64,000 bases of DNA, from assembly GCA_963819845.1 (NCBI GenBank), contig CAWFXQ010000002.1, forward strand, positions 181,001-245,000, read 5' to 3'. Shown piece after piece: positions 17,790 to 27,610 of the stretch (within the stretch, counting starts at the first letter, position 1; every line of letters begins with the position of its first letter). The notes below the pieces were generated by a model, which had not been told where the DNA came from, did no database searches, and saw only the letters and a list, made by a program, of their open reading frames with translations. A program made the translations under genes and the position numbers. The stretch comes from DATAGF01 sp963819845. Lineage in GTDB: Bacteria > Actinomycetota > Thermoleophilia > Miltoncostaeales > Miltoncostaeaceae.

Positions 17790-18472
17790 ACGGTCACCTC
17801 GTAGACCCCGCCGGGGTAGACGAACGAGTCGTCGGCGGAGAAGAACGACGACGGCACCACCACCTCGAGCGGCTCGGCCGGGCGCAGCGCGTGGACCGGG
17901 TGGGACGGGTCGAGGAACTCCACCGAGCGGACCTCGAAGCCGTCCGCGAGGTCGGCGATGTACGGGAAGTTCCCCGCCATGTTGCGGCCGTCCATCTGGC
18001 GCACGTAGGTGAGCTGGCCGCGCGCGACCATCAGCACGCCCGGCCCGATCGCGGCCTCGGTGCGGATGACCGGCGCCCCGCCGAGGGACATGGTCGCCGT
18101 GACGGTCCCGCCCCCGGCCTCGACGACCGTCTCCCCCGGGACGGCCGGCAGGCCGTACTCGCGGATCGTGAACTCGCGCATGACCTCGTTCGAGTTGAAG
18201 TAGAAGAGCATGTAGCGGGCCGGCGTCCCGCCCGTGGGATCGGTCATGCCCTCGATGTCCAGCCCGAGGTAGGTGAGCGAGTACGCGCCGAAGCCCGAGG
18301 TCTGGTCGTCGGAGTCGACGACGTACTGGTTCATGTAGACCGGGCCGGCCGGACGGGGCGCGCCCTCGGGCAGCAGCGCCGCGGCGGCCTCGGGGTCGGC
18401 GGGCATCCAGCTCGTGTAGAGCATGCGGCTGTTGATGACCATCTGCGGCGCGGCGAGCGGAGCGTCGGCCAT
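17786..18472 (-). CDS. Acetoacetate decarboxylase-like protein lacking lysine
   Basis: 228 residues of the ADC-like fold: PADPEAAAALLPEG near the N-terminus, then MNQYVVDSDDQTSGFGAYSLTY, a central VARGQLTYVRQMDGRNMAGN and a Val-rich C-terminal sheet. Classical acetoacetate decarboxylase uses a Schiff-base lysine, but this protein contains no lysine at all. A decarboxylase of the classical mechanism is therefore excluded; lysine-independent members of the superfamily do other lyase or hydratase chemistry. The ATG at 18472 has GGAGGCGCC just upstream (plus-strand complement at 18474-18482). Divergent from a LacI-type gene across 60 nt with an operator, so probably its target. Confidence 0.7.
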   Translation of the reverse strand: MADAPLAAPQMVINSRMLYTSWMPADPEAAAALLPEGAPRPAGPVYMNQYVVDSDDQTSGFGAYSLTYLGLDIEGMTDPTGGTPARYMLFYFNSNEVMREFTIREYGLPAVPGETVVEAGGGTVTATMSLGGAPVIRTEAAIGPGVLMVARGQLTYVRQMDGRNMAGNFPYIADLADGFEVRSVEFLDPSHPVHALRPAEPLEVVVPSSFFSADDSFVYPGGVYEVTV

Positions 18473-18514
18473 GGCGCCTCCTTCCAGGAACGGGACGCAG
18501 GATCGGGCCCGGCA

Positions 18515-18530
18515 TGTTAATCGTTTAGCA
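18515..18530. promoter_or_regulatory. LacI-family operator
   Basis: TGTTAATCGTTTAGCA is a near-palindrome with the central CG typical of LacI-family operators (ideal form TGTTAAnCGnTTAACA). It lies between the divergent decarboxylase-like gene and the LacI-type regulator, 2 nt before the regulator ATG, so binding would block transcription of both. Confidence 0.65.
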
Positions 18531-18532
18531 GG

Positions 18533-19459
18533 ATGAGCGACGAGCTCCCCACCGCGCGCGACGTGGCCCGGGCCGCCGGCGTCTCGACGGCGGTCGTGTC
18601 GTACGCGTTCAACCGCCCCGACCGCGTCGCCAGCGCCACGCGGGAGCGGGTGCTCGCCGCCGCGGCGGCGATCGGCTACCGCGGCCCCGACCCCGCCGCC
18701 CGGGCCCTGCGGCTCGGCCGCCACGGGGTGGTGGCGCTGGTCGGCGGCGTCGCGGTGGAGCGGCTGCTGGCCGACCCGGCGGCGGCGCTGGTCGCCCGCG
18801 GCCTCGCGCACGCCTGCGACCGCGCCGGGGTGGCCCTGCTGCTGTCGGGCGGAGCCGATGCCGGGGCCGACGGGGCCGTGCTCCTGCGCGACGCCGCCGC
18901 CGGCTGGCGCGGCCGCGTCCCCGCCGTCGCCGTGGACGCCGACGGGCCCCCCGGGGTGCCGGCGGTGCGCGCCGCCCTGGAGGAGGGCGCGGCCGCGGTG
19001 GCGGGCCACCTGGCGGCGCGCGGCCGCCGGCGCCTCGCAATCCTGGGGTGGCCGGGGGCGGGCCCGCGGCTGGAGGGCGCGCGGCGCGGCTGGGGCGGGG
19101 CGGGCCCGGCCCACGCCCGCATCGTCGCCGACCCGCGGCGGGCCGCGGGCGAGCTGGCGGCGGCGACCGCCCTGCGCGACGACCCGCGCCCGGACGCGAT
19201 CCTCGGGCTGACCGACGAGCTGGCCCTCGGCGCCCTCGGCGCGGCCCGCCACCTGGGCCTGGACGTCCCCGGCGACGTCGCCGTGGCGGGCATCGACGAC
19301 CTGCCCGGCTCGGACGCCGCCGGCCTCACGACGGTCTTCGTCCCCTACCGGCCGATGGGCGACCTGGCCGGGACACTCCTCGCGGCCGCCCTCGACGGGG
19401 CGGCCCCCGCCTCCCCGGACCCGCTCCCGACCTCGCTGGCGATCCGGGCGACGGCGTGA
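18533..19459 (+). CDS. LacI-family transcriptional regulator
   Basis: 308 residues. The N-terminal HTH (TARDVARAAGVSTAVVSYAF, then NRPDRVASATRERVLAAA) is the canonical LacI DNA-binding domain with hinge at LGRHGVVALV. The periplasmic-binding-protein-like effector domain follows and ends in VAGIDDLPGSDAAGLTTVF. It is shorter than the usual 330-350 because the first effector subdomain is compact. It probably represses the divergent decarboxylase-like gene and itself via the operator just upstream of its start. The effector is unknown; the genes around do not reveal a sugar pathway. Confidence 0.9.
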   Translation: MSDELPTARDVARAAGVSTAVVSYAFNRPDRVASATRERVLAAAAAIGYRGPDPAARALRLGRHGVVALVGGVAVERLLADPAAALVARGLAHACDRAGVALLLSGGADAGADGAVLLRDAAAGWRGRVPAVAVDADGPPGVPAVRAALEEGAAAVAGHLAARGRRRLAILGWPGAGPRLEGARRGWGGAGPAHARIVADPRRAAGELAAATALRDDPRPDAILGLTDELALGALGAARHLGLDVPGDVAVAGIDDLPGSDAAGLTTVFVPYRPMGDLAGTLLAAALDGAAPASPDPLPTSLAIRATA

Positions 19460-19461
19460 GT

Positions 19462-19483
19462 CGTGCCACGATGGTGGTACGAT
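19462..19483. promoter_or_regulatory. Operator/promoter of the MazEF-like pair
   Basis: CGTGCCACGATGGTGGTACG (19462-19481) is an imperfect palindrome with CGT-CCAC and GTGG-ACG arms. Its right end overlaps TACGAT (19478-19483), a -10-like box 7 nt before the antitoxin ATG, implying a leaderless mRNA. This is the layout expected for autorepression by a toxin-antitoxin complex. Confidence 0.45.
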
Positions 19484-19489
19484 CGTCGC

Positions 19490-19726
19490 ATGGCCCGCGC
19501 CCGCGTCAGCACCACGGTGGACCGGGAGCTGCTCGACACCGCTCGCGGCCTGCGCCCCTGGGGCAACGACTCGTCCCTACTGGACGCCGCGCTCCAGGCG
19601 CTCGTCGCGCGGCATCGGGCGGCGGAGATCGACGCCGTTTACCGGGCCTACGACGACCACCCCCTCGACGAGCCCGACGAGTGGGGCGATCTCGAGTCGT
19701 GGCATCGAGCGATGCGCTCGTTGTGA
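19490..19726 (+). CDS. Antitoxin, ribbon-helix-helix/MazE-like
   Basis: 78 residues. The N-terminal half (RVSTTVDRELLDTARGL, then NDSSLLDAALQALVARHR) resembles a short ribbon-helix-helix DNA-binding domain. The C-terminal half is acidic and probably disordered (DDHPLDEPDEWGDLESWHR), as in antitoxins that wrap their toxin. Its TGA overlaps the GTG start of the MazF-like toxin, giving translational coupling. The ATG at 19490 was chosen over an upstream one because the palindromic operator ends just before it. Family assignment rests on layout and fold pattern. Confidence 0.75.
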   Translation: MARARVSTTVDRELLDTARGLRPWGNDSSLLDAALQALVARHRAAEIDAVYRAYDDHPLDEPDEWGDLESWHRAMRSL

Positions 19727-20049
19727 CCTCGCCGCCCGCGCGCGGCGAGGTCTGGTGGTGCGAGCCGCCCGAGATCGGACGCCGCCCGGTGGTGATCCTT
19801 TCTCGTGATGCGAGCATCGGCCGGCGACGACGGGCGATCATTGGGCCGTGCACCACGACGATCAGGGGCCTCCCCAGCGAGGTCGTGCTCGAGCCCGGCG
19901 AGGATCCCGTGCCGCGTCGGTCCGCGGTGAACCTGGATTCCGTCGAGAACGTCCCGCTCGGCTTGCTGGTCGAGCGGCTGGGTCGCCTCAGCGATGCGCG
20001 CATGCAGCAGATCTGCGCCGCCCTGGCCGACGCCGTCGGCTGCGCCTGA
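19723..20049 (+). CDS. MazF/PemK-family toxin endoribonuclease
   Basis: 108 residues from the GTG that overlaps the antitoxin stop. It opens with ARGEVWWCEPPEIGRRPVVILSR, the MazF signature (GEVWW...RPVVxxSR). It continues with a beta-strand PCTTTIRGLPSEVVLE and a C-terminal helix NLDSVENVPLGLLVERLGRL that carries the usual dimer-interface residues. Toxins of this family cleave single-stranded mRNA at short motifs and slow growth until the antitoxin returns. The cleavage sequence cannot be read from the protein. Convergent with pyrF, 7 nt apart. Confidence 0.85.
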   Translation: MTSPPARGEVWWCEPPEIGRRPVVILSRDASIGRRRRAIIGPCTTTIRGLPSEVVLEPGEDPVPRRSAVNLDSVENVPLGLLVERLGRLSDARMQQICAALADAVGCA

Positions 20050-20056
20050 GCCCGCC

Positions 20057-20894
20057 CTACGCCGGGGCCGGCGCCCCCTCGAAGGCGCGCCACAGGGCCT
20101 CGCGCAGCTCCTCGGCCGCGCGGCGGGGCGACTCGGAGAAGATGATCGAGCGGCTCGCGGAGACGAGCGCCCCGGCCGGGCGTCCGCCGAAGGCCGGGCC
20201 CAGGTCCTCGGGGCGGCCGCCCTGGGCGCCGACGCCCGGGATCAGGAACGGCTGGTGGGGCATCAGCGCCCGGAGCGCCGCCAGCCGCTCGGGGACCGTC
20301 GCGCCGACCACGGCGCCCAGGGCCGACAGGCCGGAGCCGTTCGACCGACGCCTCGCCCCAGCCGGCCACGCGCCGCGCCACCTCCTCGTGCCAGAGCCCG
20401 CCGGCCGCCAGGGGCAGGTCCTGCAGGTCGGCCGCGCCCGGGTTGGACGTGCGCACGAGCGCGAACAGGCCGTAGCCGCCCTCGCCGGCCGCCTCCAGGA
20501 AGGGCGCGAGCGCGTCGCCGCCCAGCGACGGGTTGACCGTGAGCGCGTCGAGCGGCGGGCGCAGGAAGGCCTCGGCGTAGGCTCTGCTGGTGACGCCGAC
20601 GTCGCCGCGCTTGGCGTCGGCGATGACGAGCAGGCCGGCGTCGGCCGCGGCGGCCGCGACGCGCTCGAAGGCGTCCCACCCCGCGGCGCCGAAGCGCTCG
20701 AAGCAGGCGAGCTGGAGCTTGGCGGCCACGCAGGCCGGGCCGGCGGCCGCAATCGCCCGGCGGCAGAAGGCGCGGGCGCCCTCGGCGCCGCCCGGAACGC
20801 GCGCGGGGTCGGGGTCGAGCCCCAGCACCACCTGGCTGCCCCGCGCATCGACGGCGGCGGCCAGGCGGGCGCCGAAGCCCCGCGCGGCCGTCAC
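20057..20894 (-). CDS. pyrF: Orotidine 5'-phosphate decarboxylase, frame broken near 20340
   Basis: Last step of UMP synthesis, type 2 (long) family. GTG 20894 overlaps the transporter stop (GTGA). The N-terminal part reads VVLGLDPDP and VIADAKRGDVG (catalytic Asp-Ala-Lys-Arg-Gly-Asp array), then NPSLGGDAL. After the GWGEASV segment the homology moves to another frame: NGSGLSALGAVVGATVP, PFLIPGVGAQGG and the C-terminal SASRSIIFSE. Removing one T of the pair at 20340-20341 restores one protein of about 278 residues. All active-site motifs are intact, so an assembly error is a good alternative to true inactivation of an essential-type gene. Confidence 0.87.
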
Positions 20895-21808
20895 AACAGC
20901 ACCGCCTGCCACAGCGGCAGCGTGGCGGTGGACAGCAGGGTCGTCACCACCACGGCGGCGGCCAGGACGTCGGCCCGCAGGCCCGAGCGCACTCCGATCA
21001 CGAGCGACATCATGGCGGTCGGCATCGCCGCCATGATGACGACGGTGTTGAGGGTGTCGCCAGTGAGGCCGAGCGCGGTCGCCACCCCGAGCCCGATCAC
21101 GGCCGCCACGCCGAGGCGCACGACGCTCGCGTAGCTCACCTCGCCCCACAGCCGCGGCAGCGCCCGCAGGTCGATCATCAGCCCCGCGTAGACCATCGTG
21201 AGGGGCAGCACGGCCGCGGCGAGCAGCTCGAGCGGGCGCTCGACGAGCGCCGGCAGCTCGTCGACGCCGGCGGCGTTGAGCAGCAGGCCGGCGGCGAGCG
21301 CCCAGTTCGGCGGCAGCAGCAGCGACCGCCCGAGGTCGCCCAGGGAGACCCTCGGCTCGTGGTCGGCGCGGCCGTAGGCGGTGGCGACGGCGACCGTCGA
21401 GGTCCAGGTGATGAGGCCGGTCGCGACGGTGTCGTACATCACGGCGGCGGGCAGCGAGTAGCCGTCGCCGGCCGCGGCGATCAGGGGCAGGCCGAAGAAC
21501 CCCGTGTTGCCGACCGCCGTCGCCACGATCAGCGCGCCCGCCCGCGGGCGCTCCATGCCCCAGACCGCCGTCGCGATCCGCGAGAGCAGGAGGAGCAGCC
21601 CGTGGATCGCGAACGCCGCGACGGGCACGAGCAGCAGTGCCCCGTCCAGGTCGGCGTCGATCAGGATCAGCACGATCAGGGCCGGCAGGGCGAGGTAGAT
21701 CACGAATCTCACCAGCACCGGCCCGTCGGACGGCCGGATGATCCCGAAGCGGTGGGCCACCGCCCCCACGAGGATGATCACCAGGGCCCCGAAGGCGGTC
21801 TCGGTCAC
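20891..21808 (-). CDS. AEC-family transporter (auxin efflux carrier type)
   Basis: 305 residues, mostly hydrophobic, with about ten membrane segments in two five-helix halves joined by a charged loop near residues 145-160. Typical features of bacterial AEC/MdcF-like permeases are VGNTGFFGLPLI in the first half and AMPTAMMSLVIGV in the second. These proteins export or import carboxylates; the substrate is unknown. GTG 21808 begins TETAFGALVIILVGAVAHR. The stop overlaps the pyrF start, so the two are read as one unit. A glycosidase is divergent, 42 nt away. Confidence 0.88.
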   Translation of the reverse strand: MTETAFGALVIILVGAVAHRFGIIRPSDGPVLVRFVIYLALPALIVLILIDADLDGALLLVPVAAFAIHGLLLLLSRIATAVWGMERPRAGALIVATAVGNTGFFGLPLIAAAGDGYSLPAAVMYDTVATGLITWTSTVAVATAYGRADHEPRVSLGDLGRSLLLPPNWALAAGLLLNAAGVDELPALVERPLELLAAAVLPLTMVYAGLMIDLRALPRLWGEVSYASVVRLGVAAVIGLGVATALGLTGDTLNTVVIMAAMPTAMMSLVIGVRSGLRADVLAAAVVVTTLLSTATLPLWQAVLL

Positions 21809-21850
21809 GGGGCGGAACGGTAGACCCTGATCCGCGGATAGAGTCCCGCG

Positions 21851-23692
<1,842 letters not shown>

Positions 23693-23703
23693 CGTCCCGC
23701 CCG

Positions 23704-24285
23704 CTAGCCCGGGTCGGGCCTCCGGCCGAACCGGCGCAGGCGGCGCATGCCCGTGACGACCCCGGCGATCAGCACCAGCACCAGGACCAGGGCGATCACC
23801 GGGAGCGCGAAGGCGACGATCGTGAGGATCAGCGAGGCCGCGTCCTCGCCCAGCGACAGCAGCGGGTTGCCGACGCCCGCCGTGGTCGTCGTCGACGCGG
23901 GGCGCAGCGCCGCGCGGCCGCCGTGGAGGGTCTCGGCGGTGGCCGCGCCGAGGATCGCGGCCACGGCCGCCGGGATGTCGGTGTCGAGGCCGGTCTGGCC
24001 CACGAACAGCAGGGCGCCCGAGACCGGGTGGATCACGGCCCCGATCACGTGAAGGACGTGGTCGACCCCGGGGATCTTGTCCCCTACGAAGTCGGCCACG
24101 AAGAGCAGCGCGATGATCGCGATCGCCCAGTTGCTGGAGAGGACGTCGAACGGCTCGGCCAGCTCGACGACGTCGAGGCGGTCGAGCACGGCGCTCATCA
24201 GCAGCGGCAGGTAGGCGTTGAGCCCGGCCGCGCCGGACAGGCCGACGGCCGCGAAGACGCTCCCGATGGCCGAGGCGACGTCCAC
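23704..24285 (-). CDS. DUF4126-family membrane protein
   Basis: 193 residues with four or five membrane segments. The start reads SAIGSVFAAVGLSGAAGLNAYLPLL, then FVADFVGDKIPGVDHVLHVIGAVI, both typical of DUF4126. The family has no assigned function. The C-terminus is a long hydrophobic helix followed by a basic tail (RRLRRFGRRPD). It ends 11 nt from the convergent GH15 gene and lies 3 nt downstream of the dehydrogenase on the same strand, so it is likely co-transcribed with it. Confidence 0.85.
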   Translation of the reverse strand: MDVASAIGSVFAAVGLSGAAGLNAYLPLLMSAVLDRLDVVELAEPFDVLSSNWAIAIIALLFVADFVGDKIPGVDHVLHVIGAVIHPVSGALLFVGQTGLDTDIPAAVAAILGAATAETLHGGRAALRPASTTTTAGVGNPLLSLGEDAASLILTIVAFALPVIALVLVLVLIAGVVTGMRRLRRFGRRPDPG

Positions 24286-24288
24286 CGG

Positions 24289-25266
24289 TCAGGCCGTCGG
24301 GCGCCCCGCGCGGCCGTCCCCCGCCTCGGCGGCCGCCTCCTCCAGGGCGCGGACGAAGAGCTCCTCCTTGGCCCGCGCCGCCTCGGCCGTGCGGTAGCCG
24401 ATCGACGGGTAGACGACGCAGTTGGGCCGCGCGGCGAGCCGGGCCAGGGCCTCCGGCAGCAGGCCCTCCGGGTGGTCGAGGATGAAGGTGAACGACTCCG
24501 TCGCGAGCGCCCGCTCGAGGGCCGGCAGGCTCACCAGGTCCATGGGCGACGCGTTCACCACCACGGCGTCGGGCCGCATCGCCGCGAAGGCCGCATCGCC
24601 GAGGAGGCCCTCGGTGGCCGGGGCGTGCGCGAGGTGGATGGAGACGATCTCGGCGCGCGACAGGAGGTCGGGGAGCTCGGCGTACGTCATGCCGGGCCCG
24701 TCGGCGCGCGAGGCGCGGGACCAGTAGACGACCTCGGCGCCGAAGCCGGCGCGGGCCATGCCCGCCACCCGGCGGCCGATGCGCCCCAGGCCGACCACGC
24801 CCCAGGTCCGTCCCGCGATCTCGGACCCCGTGAACGGCGCCTCGGAGAGGCGGCCCGCGCGGGCCTCGTCGCGGGCGAGGTGGAGGTCGCGCAGGCGGGC
24901 GAGGACGACGGCCGCGACGAACTCCGCGACGCCCTCGGTGCTGTAGTCCTCGACGTTGCGGACGAGGATGCCCCGCGATCGCGCGTGCTCGACGTCGATG
25001 CGGCCGACCCCGGTGCCGAACATCCCGATGTAGCGGAGGCCCGGGGCGGCGTCGATGCGCTCGCGGCCGGCGCCGAGGCCGGGCGCGAGCAGGAGGCCGT
25101 CGGCGCTCCGCAGGGCCGCGGCCAGCTCGGGGGAGTCGCCCGGCAGCAGCGTGCGCTCGCGGGAGACGGCCGCGACGCGGTCCCACGCCGACGCGCCCAT
25201 GTCGCCCGGCGCGAAGCCGGCGAAGACGAGGTGAGAGAAGGGCCGCGCCGCGCGCTCGGGGGACAC
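24289..25266 (-). CDS. D-2-hydroxyacid dehydrogenase-like protein, catalytic His missing
   Basis: 325 residues with the NAD-binding Rossmann core (WGVVGLGRIGRRVAGMARAG) between two halves of the substrate domain, as in formate/phosphoglycerate-type dehydrogenases. FGTGVGRIDVEHARSRGI matches the usual G-(A/V)-G-x-D-x-I-D region. Where the family has Pro-His-Ile-(G/A)-G with the proton-donating His, this protein reads YPSIGYRT. Where it has the Arg-containing VNxxRG loop, it reads VVNASPMDL. Normal hydroxyacid oxidation is therefore doubtful; a changed activity or an NAD-sensing role is possible. Start GTG 25266; upstream in-frame starts not seen. Confidence 0.75.
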   Translation of the reverse strand: MSPERAARPFSHLVFAGFAPGDMGASAWDRVAAVSRERTLLPGDSPELAAALRSADGLLLAPGLGAGRERIDAAPGLRYIGMFGTGVGRIDVEHARSRGILVRNVEDYSTEGVAEFVAAVVLARLRDLHLARDEARAGRLSEAPFTGSEIAGRTWGVVGLGRIGRRVAGMARAGFGAEVVYWSRASRADGPGMTYAELPDLLSRAEIVSIHLAHAPATEGLLGDAAFAAMRPDAVVVNASPMDLVSLPALERALATESFTFILDHPEGLLPEALARLAARPNCVVYPSIGYRTAEAARAKEELFVRALEEAAAEAGDGRAGRPTA

Positions 25267-25367
25267 GGCCCGTCACCCTAGTCGCCCCCCCGGAGGCGGG
25301 AGAGCCCGTGCGCGACGGCCGCGTCGAGAAGGCAGTCACGCGGGGGGTGACGGACGGATCTCCGCAT

Positions 25368-25760
25368 TCAGCCGCTCCCGCGCTCGCAGAGCGAGCGGTC
25401 GCGTCCCAGGCCGCCCAGGCAGCGGTCGCGCGGCCCGGGCCCGCCGGCCAGCACGTCGCGGCCGGCCTGGCCCTTGAGCAGGTCCCTGCCGGGCCCGCCG
25501 CAGACGATGTCGTAGCCGGCCAGGGCGGTGACGGTGTCGTTGCCACCCAGGGCGGCGATCACGTCGGCCCGGCGCGTGCCCTTGAGCCTGTCCCCGGCCG
25601 GCGTGCCGACGATCGTGGCCGGCCTGCCGCCGCAGAGGGGCGGGCGAGGTCGATGTACCTGGTACCCGCCTGGACGTGGCCGGCCGTGACGAGCTTGCCC
25701 TGCCGTCGCCGCTGAAGGTCGTGTCGAGGGCTCCGCCCGGCGGGCGCGCGCGCAACGCCC
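25368..25760 (-). pseudogene. Relic of a delta-60-repeat/RTX-like secreted protein
   Basis: Frames broken at least twice. The first piece (about 25690-25740) reads GGALDTTFSGDG, a delta-60 repeat as found in bacterial WD-like secreted proteins. The next reads KLVTAGHVQAGTRYIDLARP in another frame. The last, intact piece (25368-25650) reads PPLCGGRPATIVG, ADVIAALGGNDTVTALAGYD and GGPGRDLLKGQAGRDVLAGG, the same tail type as the RTX cluster, ending SLCERGSG. No signal peptide or start remains. It lies at the edge of the IS-bearing region, so truncation by past insertion or deletion is likely. Confidence 0.65.
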
Positions 25761-25823
25761 GCGGGGCCCGTTTCCCGGGAGCTTCGAGACCGCCTGCAGG
25801 ACCCCCGCAACCTCCGCCGACTA

Positions 25824-25935
25824 GTGGTGTGACAGCGAAATAGTGTGGTAGTATGCGCTATGCCGATTCTTACTGCGTCGCCGCTGGTCGTTTCAGCTGA
25901 TGAGCGTCGGGAGCTTGAGCGGATCGCCCGCTCCG
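25824..25935 (+). mobile_element. Left-end remnant of an IS630-type element
   Basis: Preceded by TA (25822-25823). About 112 bases match the left end of the full element at 26464 with only a few substitutions: the terminal repeat, GACAGCGAAATAxTGTGGTAG and the first about 25 codons of the transposase. The match stops sharply after CGCCCGCTCCG. No right end follows before the next left end. It is a decayed or partly deleted earlier insertion. Confidence 0.85.
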
Positions 25936-26046
25936 TGCCGACCCCCGCGGTTCCGCAGCCTGCGTCTAGTTGTTGTACCCCGGCAGCATCGGGTCCGATG
26001 GGGCGGTCGGCCAGCCTGGACCAAATCACCTTGCTAGCATCCGCAT

Positions 26047-26406
26047 ATGGCTGACCTTCCGTGTACCTGCGCCAGCATGTGCGGCACCTGCGAAACCTGC
26101 ATTGCCCTGTTTGTTCACGGCCCCCATGGAGGTTGCGAGGTCTTCTGCGAAAGTTGCACCGGCACCGCGCCGCCGGGCCACCATAAAGTTCCACACGGAT
26201 CCGTCGCGCTCGACGACTTGGTCAACATTGACATGCTCAATGCGTCGTTGGGCGAGGCCGCCCAGCTGCTCGCCAGTTTCGCCTATGCCGAGATCTTCGT
26301 TCCTGCTAACCGCATCGACGAGCGGCGAGACATGCGTCTCGAGTCGGTTCCTCTCGACACCGTGGTTCAGGAACTCGGGTTGATGGCGGTGGAGCCCGCT
26401 GCTTAG
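26047..26406 (+). CDS. Cys-rich hypothetical protein between two IS left ends
   Basis: 119 residues from ATG 26047. The N-terminal third is packed with cysteines (CTCASMCGTCETC, then GGCEVFCESCTG), a spacing suited to zinc or an iron-sulfur cluster. The remainder looks globular and acidic (ALDDLVNIDMLNASLGEAAQ) without membrane segments. I recognise no family. Base composition looks less GC-extreme than the neighbours, and it sits between an IS630 left-end remnant and a full copy, both signs of transfer. Upstream GCTAGCATCCGCAT shows no clear ribosome-binding site, so the start is uncertain. It may be cargo trapped between two insertions. Confidence 0.5.
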   Translation: MADLPCTCASMCGTCETCIALFVHGPHGGCEVFCESCTGTAPPGHHKVPHGSVALDDLVNIDMLNASLGEAAQLLASFAYAEIFVPANRIDERRDMRLESVPLDTVVQELGLMAVEPAA

Positions 26407-26463
26407 AAAGCACGGCGCGGATCGCGTTTCATCCTCGCCTCGCATTCGGTTGCGCCCCTTCTA

Positions 26464-27610
26464 GGTGGTGTGACAGCGAAATAATGTGGTAGTATGCGCC
26501 ATGCCGATTCTTACTGCGTCGCCGCTGGTCGTTTCAGCTGATGAGCGCCGGGAGCTTGAGCGGATCGCCCGCTCCGAGTCGCGCCCGCAGCGGGAGGTGA
26601 TCCAGGCCCGCGGGCTGGTGCTCGCCGCGGAAGGGGTCCCCACGTTGCGGGTCGCTCAACAGTTGGGGGTCTCGCCGGATCGTGTGCGTCGGTGGCGCTC
26701 ACGCTTCGAGGCCCAGGGCATCGCGGGGGTTGGGCGTATCGCCGCTGGGCGGGGACGCAAGCCGTCGATCCCGCCGCAGGTGGTGTCTGAGATCCTGCGG
26801 TTGACGTTGGAAGAGCGCCCGGGCGACGGGTCAACGCACTGGTCAACACGGGCCCTCGCGCCGCGCGTGGGGGTCAGTCGCGAGACGGTCCGTCAGGTGT
26901 GGGCCGATCATGGCCTTCGTCCGTGGCGAGCGGATGTGTTCAAACTCTCCAATGACCCGCAGTTCGAGGAGAAGCTCGTGGATGTCGTGGGCCTGTACCT
27001 GGACCCTCCCGCCAGGGCGGTGGTGTTCTCGTTCGACGAGAAGACGCAGGTGCAGGCGCTGGATCGCACGCAACCGTCGCTGCCGCTCAAGCGTGGGCGC
27101 GCGCAGACGATGACCCACGACTACAAGCGACACGGCACCGTCGATCTGTTCGCCGCGCTGAACGTCGGCACCGGCGAGGTCAGCATCGACTTTCGCGACC
27201 GCCACACCGGCGCCGACGTGCTGCGGTTCTTCCGCCAGATCGACCGGCAGGTCCCGCGGGGCCTCGACATCCACGTCGTGCTCGAGAACCTCTCGGCCCA
27301 CAAGGCCCCCGAGGTGCGCGACTGGTTGGCCAGACCCCGCCAAGCCAGGTGGCACCTGCACTTCACGCCGACCTCGAGCTCCTGGGTGAACCTCGTCGAG
27401 CACTGGTTCCGCGAACTGACCCAACGCCGGCTCCGCCGCGACAGCTTCATGAGCCTCGAGCACCTCACCGAAGCGATCACCATGTGGGCCGACGCGTGGA
27501 ACCACGACCCGAAACCGTTCCTCTGGAGGACTCCCGCCGAGCAGATCATCGAGAAAGTCCGCCGCGGACGAGCCGCCCTCAACCACCACACCAATTCGGT
27601 GTCAGACCAC
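26464..27610 (+). mobile_element. IS630-family insertion sequence
   Basis: Flanked by TA at 26462-26463 and 27611-27612, the target duplication of IS630/Tc1 elements. Imperfect terminal inverted repeats of about 28 bp: the left end reads TGGTGTGACAGCGAAAT..TGTGGT and the complement of the right end reads TGGTCTGACACCGAATT..TGTGGT (about 22 of 28 match). It carries one transposase gene. The right-hand TA supplies both the transposase TAG and, on the other strand, the TAG of the epoxide hydrolase. Confidence 0.88.
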
